A DNA stretch of 36,318 bases from a virus. The DNA lies in the IMG/VR virus record IMGVR_UViG_3300035698_002075, positions 1 to 36,318 of that record. The stretch is one strand, 5' to 3'. Position 1 is the first letter of the stretch; every line of letters begins with the position of its first letter. Of this stretch, positions 24,560 through 32,589 are shown one piece after another. The notes beneath the pieces are model-generated. The model ran no database searches. It worked only from the letters and a program-made list of their open reading frames with translations, and had not been told where the DNA came from. The position numbers and the translations under genes are program-made.

Positions 24560-26728
24560 TTATTTAGAGCCATTTCCTTTTAGATTTGCATCTAAAATTT
24601 TATCTTCTACTGAAGCCTGCCTGTTAAGACCATGCTCCATTAACTTAGTTTCTGCTTGTGCCTTAGATTGTTCTGCTGCGTTATCCAAGTTTCTATTATG
24701 AGTTACACCTGCTTCTTGTTCCAGATAGTCTAAATTGTTCTTGTCTGCTTTACTACTTAGTTCTTTAGTTTTAGCACCTTCGGTAATCGCTTTAGCATCA
24801 TCAAGAACCGCTTCTGCTCTGTTCTCTTCTACGATTGAGTATTCCTTAGCAATCTGAGCTTTAAGTAATTCTATTTCTAGTAATTTACGTTCTTGCTCTA
24901 ATGGGTCAGGCTGAGGTGTGTAATCTTTAATCTTTTTAGCTAACACAGGCATCTTACGTAATGTAGCTATCTCTACTAAAATTATCTTACGCATTTCAGG
25001 GTCTTCGTTAGGTCCCATAGTTTGTAGCATAAATGCCAATTCTTGTGCCCTAGCTTCATCTTCTTCTGCAGTACTAATTGTTAAACGTAAATCAAAATTC
25101 CCGGTTAAGTCGTCAGGACGCACTACTACAAACTCTTCATTTGTAATACGTACTACTTCATCTTCAGTAAGGAATTTCTGATTCATAGCAACGGTCTTTC
25201 GACCTATTTTAATCATACCCTGTACAAAACGTCTGAGAATGCCTGTATCCCGTTTACTGGTAGCATCTAATGCAGTCTTAACCCCAGCAGCCGTTTCAGA
25301 GCCTACGGCCCCTTGTTGACTTTGAGCGAAGGGTCTAACACCTGTCATAGATTCAGCATCTGAAGTCATTAACTGATTCATCACCATAGCTGATTGGGGT
25401 AACTCAGGGTATTTATGTATATGGAAAGATTGGTCAGGATTCATATTAGGATTAAATTCATAATCATCCCCGGCTAGGAATTTACGCTTATTAGTAATAT
25501 CCATAGAGCCTTGTGCATAACCTTGTTGACCATTAGCACTACGGGCCATTATATCGATAGAGCCTCTTATTACTGCACCAATTATTTTCTGGTTATCTTT
25601 AATTAATTCACCATCAGGTTCACCAAAATTACTCTTACGCACTGGCAACATCTGAACCAATACAAAAGGGAGTTTCTTGTCAGGGAAAGGGTTCTCTTCT
25701 AAGCGAATCATTACATCGCCCACATAAGTAGCCACAATGGGTTTAACAATACCCGTACCGTCTATATCCCAATAGCCCCAATACTCATGCATAACTATCT
25801 TTTGACGTGGTTTATCTTTAAACACGAAAGAAGATTTATCAGTATTATCATAATCAGCTGCAGTAGTGGGAGCCGCACTTGCAGGTATAGAATCAATATT
25901 TTTATATATACCATCTTTCTTTAATTCAGAAGTCGAAGTATCACTACTATATATAATAAACTGAGCTTTATCGGTATCGCCTTCGCATGTAGGGTCTATA
26001 GTAAGATTACGAAAATTACATACAGTCCATGTAGGTTGATTTTTTATAGTGACTTTTACTTTTTTAGTACCATCCTCATAAGCCATTACAGGTAATTGTC
26101 TTTCCATAGTTAGCTGAAGAGAGTTTTGTATATGTTCAGGCATTTCTGTCTGAAATCTTTCTGGGTCCTGTTGAGCCATTTTAACTAAATTAGATAGTTG
26201 CTCTTGTTCCTTAGGGTCATCAGTAACTCTGTATACGTAATTAGGTACGTCTTGTTCTTCTTCTTCAAAGTCCCAACCTACCCGAACTACTACGGTACCT
26301 TCGTCTACGCCAGTGCGTACATATTCATCTACGAAAGCTACTTTATCCATCTTAGTATTTACTTGGTTATTAATTACTAAAGCATTTTGTACTGCAGAGC
26401 GTTTGTCTTCGTAGGTAACAGGGTCTACATCGAATAATTCAGTAGTACTCATGAATGGTTCAGATAATGCAGCATAACGCCATTCAGCTTGCTTACGAAT
26501 AAGTTTAGGCTGAACAGTAGACCTACCATCTACCTTAGGTATAGCCGCGGTTCCTGTAACTTTTATTAAGTCTAGCCAGCCATCTACACGCAATGTTTGT
26601 TGATTCTGGTCAGATTGTGCTGAAGTGTAGTCTGCTTGTAAGTCAGATACTTTAGGTGGATTCTTCCAATTAGTTAGTGCTACCACATCGGGCACATCTA
26701 AAATAGATACTTCATCTTCTTCAGTCAT
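24560..26728 (-). CDS. Portal protein (N4 gp59-like)
   Basis: Ring protein at the head vertex through which DNA is packaged and ejected. The 722-residue length is near the N4 portal (about 760 as recalled) and far above most siphophage portals. Features that fit are a helical N-terminal part, the segment EYWGYWDIDGTG-IVKPIVATYVG at about residues 318-340 (wing beta strands), FPDKKLPFVLVQMLPVRKS followed by GEPDGELIKDNQKIIGAVI (portal clip/stem region) and a long charged helix at the C-terminus (about 600-720) rich in Glu, Lys, Ala and Gln. It lies downstream of the small beta-rich protein with a TAATG overlap. Family assignment rests on size, pattern and gene order, and is firm in this context. 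Confidence 0.85.
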   Translation of the reverse strand: MTEEDEVSILDVPDVVALTNWKNPPKVSDLQADYTSAQSDQNQQTLRVDGWLDLIKVTGTAAIPKVDGRSTVQPKLIRKQAEWRYAALSEPFMSTTELFDVDPVTYEDKRSAVQNALVINNQVNTKMDKVAFVDEYVRTGVDEGTVVVRVGWDFEEEEQDVPNYVYRVTDDPKEQEQLSNLVKMAQQDPERFQTEMPEHIQNSLQLTMERQLPVMAYEDGTKKVKVTIKNQPTWTVCNFRNLTIDPTCEGDTDKAQFIIYSSDTSTSELKKDGIYKNIDSIPASAAPTTAADYDNTDKSSFVFKDKPRQKIVMHEYWGYWDIDGTGIVKPIVATYVGDVMIRLEENPFPDKKLPFVLVQMLPVRKSNFGEPDGELIKDNQKIIGAVIRGSIDIMARSANGQQGYAQGSMDITNKRKFLAGDDYEFNPNMNPDQSFHIHKYPELPQSAMVMNQLMTSDAESMTGVRPFAQSQQGAVGSETAAGVKTALDATSKRDTGILRRFVQGMIKIGRKTVAMNQKFLTEDEVVRITNEEFVVVRPDDLTGNFDLRLTISTAEEDEARAQELAFMLQTMGPNEDPEMRKIILVEIATLRKMPVLAKKIKDYTPQPDPLEQERKLLEIELLKAQIAKEYSIVEENRAEAVLDDAKAITEGAKTKELSSKADKNNLDYLEQEAGVTHNRNLDNAAEQSKAQAETKLMEHGLNRQASVEDKILDANLKGNGSK

Positions 26729-27051
26729 TAAAATACTCTCAAAATTGTTTTAATAGTGCGTTCTTCTGAATGAGAATCTAAGTTAATTACCCTATCAGAT
26801 TTTACATTACATGTTATATCGAAAAACCCTGTAGTTAAAGTACAAAGTTTTACTGAAGCAATTAACCCATTAGAATAGGAGTCATTAGATATAATACCTT
26901 CTGGTATATTCCACTCTACTTGAATGTTTAAATCCTTAGAGCCATCTAACCACCTAGATAAATCTAAATGATAAAATACATCAGACCCTAAAGTAGCGTC
27001 TGGAAAATGGTCTCCGTCTATCTCTTGGTAAGGAAACTCTTTATAACTCAT
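26728..27051 (-). CDS. Small beta-rich virion protein (possible fibre-tail adaptor)
   Basis: A 107-residue protein with alternating hydrophobic strands and no helix-forming stretches (DVFYHLDLSRWL, LNIQVEWNIPEGI, GLIASVKLCTLTTGFFDITC, IKTILRVF). This looks like a single Ig-like or jelly-roll sandwich, similar in type to small fibre-tail adaptor or decoration proteins found next to phage tail genes. It lies between the portal gene (1-nt overlap) and the J-like fibre gene (36-nt gap) and has a strong RBS, AGGAGT, before the ATG. The adaptor role is a guess from fold type and position. Confidence 0.5.
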   Translation of the reverse strand: MSYKEFPYQEIDGDHFPDATLGSDVFYHLDLSRWLDGSKDLNIQVEWNIPEGIISNDSYSNGLIASVKLCTLTTGFFDITCNVKSDRVINLDSHSEERTIKTILRVF

Positions 27052-27087
27052 GGCTTATGACTCCTGGTTTTCATCATTATATGTTAA

Positions 27088-28869
27088 TTATACTTCTTGG
27101 GACAGTATACTTAAATCTCTTGTAGCTTTTGTATTAGGTAATAAATTAACGTTATTTATAACAGCAGACAAAGTATAGTTTCTAATGGCAGTAGTCTCTT
27201 CATTATCGAAATAAGTAAAGGTGCCTAATACCTGCTGAGACGTAAAAGTCTGTGCATTATCCTCATTAGTACATTGATAAGTTCCTATATATGTTTCTTG
27301 TTTAACTACAGAATCCGTATCATCTTTCAATGTCATAGTTACTGTAGGGTTAGCTGGAGCAGGATTAGGACATGCTGTATTCTCTAAACCAGAATTATAT
27401 GAAGCGTTTACGCTACAATTAATTGCTATTTGTCCCCCATTAGAAGAATAATTACCTGTGGAAATAGAAGGGGTATTAGTAAAACTAGCATCTTGTCTGC
27501 TTACCACTAAAGTACCTGCTATTATAATTCCACTCAGATACTGGTTACCAACAGCATCTTTCCAAGATTTCCCATTAATCTTATTTAAGTTGGCTAGTAT
27601 AGCAGAGCCGTTTAATACATTATTAGCCGTAGGCCCATACCACTCAATTAAGTTATCAGGTCCAAAAGGGTCAGGCCTATTTACTGTCATATAAGTAGTA
27701 CCTATACTTTCTATAAGAGAGCCCGTGATAGTACCTCTTATTTTGGCGTTATTAAATTCAACATCCCCATTAGAGTATATTCCCCAACCCTCTACGCCCG
27801 GGGTAAACGTAGCAGACTTAATCTGAGTTTCTGACTGATTTTCGTATAAACCAAGTCCTGTACCCAGTACTACGTTATTCATGTAAACAACCCCACCTAC
27901 TATACTAAAAGGTTGTACGTCTGTTGTGGCATCCCGAAATCTAAACTGGTTAGCTACAATATATACTTTAGAGTCGTTGCCATTATTTACCATACCAATA
28001 GAAGAAGTCAGTTCTCCTACTGTAGCTTCTATCTGCCAAAGTGCGTTTATTTCGCTATTAGAATCCCTTACAATTTCTAACTGGTTAGTAATAGAGTCTT
28101 CTCCAATATAAAGAGCTATGTTTACTGCTACTTCTAAAGCGTCTGTATAGTCCTTAGAGGCAATAATTGACTCACTTTTAATCCTAGCATCCCCTTCTTC
28201 TACTTCTAGTAAGAGACCTGCTAAGCTTTCCCCATTCGATTCTTTGTAAGCTATAAGGGATAAATTGGCGCTATTTGCTGTAGTAGCTACTGCTGCAGTG
28301 GCTTGGGCTAATTCGTTACCTGCATCATCAGTGTATACTTTCATGAGACGCTGAGCTTCAGCATCTCCAGCGCCTATAGCATGAGTCATCGTTGCTGCAG
28401 AAGCTCCAATAGATTCATTCGTGTAAGTAGTCATTGACTGTATAGCAAACGTATCCCCATCTAAGAGTTCTTGGGTGATATTTTGTATCTCAGTATCAGT
28501 GTGATTTAACAAATCATTAAACCGTTCATTCCAAGAGTTTTCTAAATCTACTAAATCTTGAGGAGGTATAGGAGTTGTGTACTGTAGAAGTTCGCCTAAA
28601 GTAATAGGACTAGGGGTAGTATCACTTACTACTGCATCCCCTAATATACGCCATTCGTCTAAGTCCCAATCCCTATCTTGAAGTACTTCTATATAAAATA
28701 AACCATTAGATACATTAAAGTTATAAACACCCACAGAGTTTGTAGTGTACAAACCAAAAACAGGGGCTACCATATCCCCTTCCCCTTGTACCGAAGTTAC
28801 TCTGATAGGGGTATTAGGCATATAATTAAATAAAGGGTCCCTTAGCGTACCAACTACATTTACACTCAT
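27088..28869 (-). CDS. Tail fibre/appendage protein with lambda J-like (DUF1983-type) segment
   Basis: A 593-residue fibre-type protein likely to sit at the tail and help bind the host. Residues 1-62 resemble a carboxypeptidase-like beta sandwich seen at fibre N-termini (GVYNFNVSNGLFYIEVL). A helical zone follows (about 105-245, Ala/Thr/Glu-rich). Residues about 260-345 resemble the end of lambda J (IEATVGELTSSIGM, then VYIVANQFRFRD, PFSIVGGVVYMNNVVLG). Residues 394-413 (MTVNRPDPFGPDNLIEWYGP) recur in the neighbouring 487-residue fibre protein. The C-terminus, with several Cys and a beta pattern (ENTACPNP, TYIGTYQCTN), looks like a small Ig-like tip. It overlaps the PAS-protein gene by 4 nt at its start. 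Receptor unknown. Confidence 0.72.
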   Translation of the reverse strand: MSVNVVGTLRDPLFNYMPNTPIRVTSVQGEGDMVAPVFGLYTTNSVGVYNFNVSNGLFYIEVLQDRDWDLDEWRILGDAVVSDTTPSPITLGELLQYTTPIPPQDLVDLENSWNERFNDLLNHTDTEIQNITQELLDGDTFAIQSMTTYTNESIGASAATMTHAIGAGDAEAQRLMKVYTDDAGNELAQATAAVATTANSANLSLIAYKESNGESLAGLLLEVEEGDARIKSESIIASKDYTDALEVAVNIALYIGEDSITNQLEIVRDSNSEINALWQIEATVGELTSSIGMVNNGNDSKVYIVANQFRFRDATTDVQPFSIVGGVVYMNNVVLGTGLGLYENQSETQIKSATFTPGVEGWGIYSNGDVEFNNAKIRGTITGSLIESIGTTYMTVNRPDPFGPDNLIEWYGPTANNVLNGSAILANLNKINGKSWKDAVGNQYLSGIIIAGTLVVSRQDASFTNTPSISTGNYSSNGGQIAINCSVNASYNSGLENTACPNPAPANPTVTMTLKDDTDSVVKQETYIGTYQCTNEDNAQTFTSQQVLGTFTYFDNEETTAIRNYTLSAVINNVNLLPNTKATRDLSILSQEV

Positions 28870-29477
28870 AATTTACCTATCACCATACCTACAGTAAATT
28901 TACCACCACTTGGTAGAGTTATGGGCCATTTAACATACTCAACCGGAACACGTTCTCCTTTGACTATCATGTAAGTATCCGACCTATATGGCTTATAGTT
29001 AGAATAAACAGCAATGTCCCCTTCTTGGTATATTTGAGCTAAGTCTGGTGGATACAAATCGTAATCACTATAGCCTATCATCTCTCTTTTAGTCATGCCA
29101 TAATCAACAGTAAATTGTTCATTTATGGTTACTATTCGGAATATGCCATCCTTTCCTCTTACTTTAATCCATGCTGGAAAAGGCAAAGATTCTAATACTT
29201 CGGCTAGTAACTCTGCTTGGGTAGTTTTATCTTTTACCTGGCTTGTTAAATCCATAATAGAATTTGCTTGTAATATTAACTTAGCTAAATAAGCCTCTTC
29301 ACGTTCTCTAGCTACTTTTAACTGTTCTGTAAGTGTTACAATTATTAACTGTATTTGAGACAACTCTTTGGATGATTCTGCTTGAGTAGTTTCAGCCCTA
29401 AAAGCTAATGCACCGTTGAAAGCCGTTCCTATTACCCCAATAATCGCTACTGCAATAAGCGTCTTATTCCATTTCAT
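28866..29477 (-). CDS. Membrane-anchored PAS-domain protein (periplasmic topology predicted)
   Basis: A 203-residue protein. Residues 7-27 are a single hydrophobic helix after a basic N-terminus (MKWNK), so the rest should lie outside the cytoplasm. Residues 30-95 are a Gln/Glu-rich coiled coil. Residues 96-203 read as a PAS domain: SLPFPAWIKVRGKDG, then INEQFTVDYGMTKREMIGYS, DYDLYPPDLAQIY, a Gly-Asp pair, and the last strand pair ending GGKFTVGMVIG. The start at 29477 is chosen because AGAAGG sits 6 nt before this ATG; an upstream GTG at 29528 would add 17 polar residues, overlap the neighbour and lacks an RBS. Topology resembles an inner-membrane spanin, but the PAS-like head is not spanin-like. 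Function is unknown. Confidence 0.72.
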   Translation of the reverse strand: MKWNKTLIAVAIIGVIGTAFNGALAFRAETTQAESSKELSQIQLIIVTLTEQLKVAREREEAYLAKLILQANSIMDLTSQVKDKTTQAELLAEVLESLPFPAWIKVRGKDGIFRIVTINEQFTVDYGMTKREMIGYSDYDLYPPDLAQIYQEGDIAVYSNYKPYRSDTYMIVKGERVPVEYVKWPITLPSGGKFTVGMVIGKL

Positions 29478-29483
29478 AGGTTG

Positions 29484-29489
29484 CCTTCT
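29484..29489 (-). promoter_or_regulatory. Ribosome binding site that decides the PAS-protein start
   Basis: AGAAGG on the minus strand, 6 nt before the ATG at 29477. The longer reading frame that starts at GTG 29528 has no such site, so the shorter 203-residue protein with an N-terminal membrane helix is preferred. Confidence 0.65.
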
Positions 29490-29518
29490 GTTGTTTTCTT
29501 TCTCACTGTGAATCACGG

Positions 29519-30271
29519 TTAAACCCACCCGTTTCTGGTGGCTTTATAATTAGTAGTATTATTAGATACGGTTAAACCTCTGGTTTCAATTACCTTAAGA
29601 GCTGCTTCATACCTACCTAAGAAAGTATTAGAATCACTAATACCTTCTTTAGCAGGCATACCTGTAGTCATACGCATTCCTATATAATTAAGTAATGCAT
29701 TTAAGTACACATCAGGTAAATCTATTTCAGCAGTTTCTATATCAAAATCTGTTAAACGTATTGGAGGTAAAGAAGCTCTGTAGTTGACTAGAAGTATTTC
29801 TTCCGTGGGAAAAGGAACAATAAAAGAAGTAAGACCTACTGTTATAGATTGAGAATCTGCTGCATCATTTAAAATCTTATCCAGATAATCTACAGTGAGA
29901 TTACCTACTTCATCACGTACAAACTTACTAGCAGCTCTGTTACATGACTTACCTTGAATAGTCTCAATACGTAACACGTCCCCTAAGAAAGGCGTGTACA
30001 CGTCATCTAGTATATATAAGTTATTAGAATAACCAAATGACTGAGTAAAGCTAGGATGTAAATGATATTCCATTATGTCAGGACTACACTGAATAGATAT
30101 GGTTTTGTTTACCGCATCTAACCTTTTGTATAACTCAGTTACTGCCATATTAATATGGGGAATAATTTTATCATAATTGTGGCGAAGAACTCCACCATCG
30201 TCCATACCCCCAACAGATAAAGTTCTTAACTCTCCTTGTGCTAAATGCTCGAATATATCTTTAATTAACAT
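29519..30271 (-). CDS. Neck/adaptor protein candidate (podoviral tail-adaptor type)
   Basis: A 250-residue protein. It begins with a helix (MLIKDIFEHLAQGELRTL), has a helical stretch with a hydrophobic face (HINMAVTELYKRLDAV) and a beta-rich middle (residues about 60-170: TISIQC, YILDDVYTPFL, VLRIETIQG, SFIVPFP). It ends in LPDVYLNALLNYIGMRMTTG and a GRYEAALKVIETRG helix. The LP..Y..AL..Y...R pattern near the C-terminus is common in podoviral adaptor proteins that bind under the portal. It starts 11 nt after the terminase stop. N4 gp67 lies next to its terminase gene in a similar place, and this may be its counterpart. The call is by pattern and place; it is not certain. Confidence 0.52.
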   Translation of the reverse strand: MLIKDIFEHLAQGELRTLSVGGMDDGGVLRHNYDKIIPHINMAVTELYKRLDAVNKTISIQCSPDIMEYHLHPSFTQSFGYSNNLYILDDVYTPFLGDVLRIETIQGKSCNRAASKFVRDEVGNLTVDYLDKILNDAADSQSITVGLTSFIVPFPTEEILLVNYRASLPPIRLTDFDIETAEIDLPDVYLNALLNYIGMRMTTGMPAKEGISDSNTFLGRYEAALKVIETRGLTVSNNTTNYKATRNGWV

Positions 30272-30282
30272 GTGATTCCTTA

Positions 30283-31866
30283 TTAAACTATGTATGAATT
30301 TATAGAGGCTTCTTTAGCAACTGGGTCACTGAATTCCCATATATTATCTTTATTCTTATGCCCTAATAAAGGAGGGCTGGGTTTCCAAGGCTCCATGACA
30401 GATAACATAGATATGCCGTCTATACAGTCATCATTCTTAGACTGAAACTTTGCTTTAGTGACTAGGGATAATTCTTCAATTATCTCTGTCATCTCTGCAC
30501 TGTCTTTTCTTCCTTTAGGGAAAAACATCTTTCCTGCTTTAAACATAGGTACCATTATCTGGAATCTAGTCATTTTATCTTTATTAGGTCTTATACCTGC
30601 TTCTCCTGAGTTCTTATCAGAAGATAAAGAAAAGAAGTTACGTCTTGTTAGCATCTCTCTTTGTATCCAAGGTATGAAACCACCTTGTTGACCAGATATT
30701 TCGATACCTACCCCTAGAGGTTTATAACGCTGAACCATGATAAATAAATCATCCATGTTTTTTCCCATATCCTGTTTCTTAACTATACCATCAATCCAGT
30801 ACCAGTCTCCATTAGAGTTATAACCCCATACAAATATTACGCTGTAATCTGCGGCATCTAAAGCGGATGTGGCAAAATCAGTGGTAATATAGATGTTAAA
30901 AGCATCTAAATTATCTTCTACATTTACTTCGTCATACCACCTAATATCCTTATCTTCTACTAAACGGTCTTCGTCAGATGTAATCCTAAGCATTAATTCT
31001 TGGTTGAATGCCTGAAGTTCCCCACTATCTTTTAAAACCTCATACTCATTCTTTACAAAATCATAAGTAAATCTGTCTTCCCAAGCACCCCTGAAATCCT
31101 CTCTACTGCACGGAAACTTCTCACATATAGGATATACTTTAGTTTTCCATCCTTTGCTTCCTGCAGCTCCATACAAAGGGTCACGTTTATTAAACGGGGT
31201 ACCTGTCCATATCATCTTACGTTTTTTAGGATGCAAAGCTTGTCTTGCTGCTTTATAAACAATATTCTTTATGTCTTTTACAATGGTAGCGGATTCTGCA
31301 TTCTTATCTGACATTAAATCATCAAACCCACACCATGTAGGTCGCTGACCGTATTCCTTAAATCCCCTAACTCCCGTACTTGCCCCAAATCCCCTAACTA
31401 CGAATGCTTTACCTGAAACATTAAAAAATTCCCACCTAACGTCTGTAAAATTAGCGTTTGGTATGTACTTTTGTAAAAAATCGGATTTGTTATAACGAAA
31501 CTCTAAGTTCTTACGCATACTCTTGACACCATTATCGATAGTGTCCGAAACATACATAGCTACGTTTACTTCTCCAAATTCAAAGAAATCTCCATAAGTG
31601 GCTAAGTACAAATACATGTATTCATGCAAGGCAGTAGTTTTAGCTGAGCCCCTGAAACTAACATAAAGGTTTTCATTATTTTCAGCAGCATGGTCTATCA
31701 TATCTAAATGGATGACAGGGCTTTTATTCTCTTCGCCTTCTGTGCCATTTACTAATTTAATAAAGGCTAAAAAATGAAGAGCAGCCACACCGGGTATGTA
31801 AGATGTGTTTAGAAAAGAGTAATCCACTTCGTTGATTAAATCCTCTAACTCTCTTTTTTCTGCCAT
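30283..31866 (-). CDS. terL: Terminase large subunit (N4 gp68-like)
   Basis: DNA-packaging motor, 527 residues. ATPase part: Walker A-like SFRGSAKTT (K76) near residues 70-78, and Walker B WCGFDDL with D182/D183. An Arg- and Lys-rich segment with WTGTP (about 220-224) fits the coupling motif. Nuclease part (RNase H-like): D330 in IYITTDFATSALDAADYSV, E389 in PLGVGIEIS, and D483 in NDDCIDGISM. All key acidic residues are present and length is usual for the family. The ATG overlaps the upstream gene's stop by one base. No small terminase is recognised in the window. The call is firm. The packaging type (N4 has short terminal repeats) cannot be told. Confidence 0.93.
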   Translation of the reverse strand: MAEKRELEDLINEVDYSFLNTSYIPGVAALHFLAFIKLVNGTEGEENKSPVIHLDMIDHAAENNENLYVSFRGSAKTTALHEYMYLYLATYGDFFEFGEVNVAMYVSDTIDNGVKSMRKNLEFRYNKSDFLQKYIPNANFTDVRWEFFNVSGKAFVVRGFGASTGVRGFKEYGQRPTWCGFDDLMSDKNAESATIVKDIKNIVYKAARQALHPKKRKMIWTGTPFNKRDPLYGAAGSKGWKTKVYPICEKFPCSREDFRGAWEDRFTYDFVKNEYEVLKDSGELQAFNQELMLRITSDEDRLVEDKDIRWYDEVNVEDNLDAFNIYITTDFATSALDAADYSVIFVWGYNSNGDWYWIDGIVKKQDMGKNMDDLFIMVQRYKPLGVGIEISGQQGGFIPWIQREMLTRRNFFSLSSDKNSGEAGIRPNKDKMTRFQIMVPMFKAGKMFFPKGRKDSAEMTEIIEELSLVTKAKFQSKNDDCIDGISMLSVMEPWKPSPPLLGHKNKDNIWEFSDPVAKEASINSYIV

Positions 31867-32180
31867 TATTTATTTTCCTTTCGAGGTTTAACTATAATTT
31901 TAGGTATAGAATACACACCTGTAAGAAGTTCACCAGACGGGCTGTTACCTTCTATAAGAGATTCTTCGTGAACTTCCGCACAGATAGTCCTATTATCGTA
32001 TATATCCCCTTCTACGAGGTTTCTGGGCTTCTTAGTGCCAAAAAATATAGGAAGTAAAAACCTACCATCAAATACATTGAAGTCTTCTAATTGGCCCAAA
32101 CTAACTAGAACCAATGTAACTTTTTTACTTTTAGTTAATAAACCGTAAGTGGCTAAACCTAAACTAGACACGGGTAACAC
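31866..32180 (-). CDS. Small protein of unknown function upstream of terminase
   Basis: I do not recognise this 104-residue protein. It has a mixed beta pattern (KKVTLVLVSLGQLEDFNVFD, GRFLLPIFFGTKKPRNLVEG) and a basic end (IIVKPRKENK), with no membrane helix. The proposed GTG start at 32180 overlaps the previous gene by 17 nt; another GTG at 32171 would also work, and no strong RBS decides between them. It is joined to the terminase gene by TAATG. By place it may be a small virion or packaging protein. Confidence 0.5.
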   Translation of the reverse strand: MLPVSSLGLATYGLLTKSKKVTLVLVSLGQLEDFNVFDGRFLLPIFFGTKKPRNLVEGDIYDNRTICAEVHEESLIEGNSPSGELLTGVYSIPKIIVKPRKENK

Positions 32181-32577
32181 TACTCACTGTTTCACCATCT
32201 CCGCTTATTACTTGTATAATATCACCCGCTTGCCTGCGGGTAGTGCTAACAGTCATAGTAGCTTCAGAAGATAAGCCATGTATTAAATGTAACTCGTTTA
32301 CTTTAAGAGTGGTGGCTTCATTATCGATAGAGGATATTTCCTTCTCCCCATCCCACTCTAATGACCCCTGCCCTAGTAGTTTGCTACCATTAAAAAATCT
32401 GACAACATAACTACCTTCACTCGTAAGAGGCAAATGACCGAAATAAATACCCGTTTGGTTATTTTCAGACATTAAAATAGCATAGCCAACTTGTACAGCC
32501 AGTTCATTATATAAATAGGCATATACGGTAAGTCCGGTTTCCCTCTCAGGATTACCATAATACTGTAATTCATTCAT
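32164..32577 (-). CDS. Small beta-sandwich protein, tail/neck associated
   Basis: A 137-residue protein made of short strands (GLTVYAYLYNELAVQVGYAI, YFGHLPLTSEGSYVVRFFNG, LLGQGSLEWDGEKEI), with the pattern G-Y-VV-F-G then W-D-G that is typical of small Ig-like phage tail or neck domains. The end (LHLIHGLSSEATMTVSTTRR, then AGDIIQVISGDG and VTRV) is a pattern I associate with phage tail-associated proteins. It lies between the fibre gene (12-nt gap) and the 104-residue gene. No enzyme motif is seen. A structural role is likely, but the exact partner is unknown. Confidence 0.52.
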   Translation of the reverse strand: MNELQYYGNPERETGLTVYAYLYNELAVQVGYAILMSENNQTGIYFGHLPLTSEGSYVVRFFNGSKLLGQGSLEWDGEKEISSIDNEATTLKVNELHLIHGLSSEATMTVSTTRRQAGDIIQVISGDGETVSSVTRV

Positions 32578-32589
32578 TTAGCTTACCTC

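Noticed and set aside
29478-29528. Longer PAS-protein start at GTG 29528
   Set aside because: It has no ribosome binding site, overlaps the neck gene and puts a polar stretch before the membrane helix; the ATG at 29477 has AGAAGG at the right distance.
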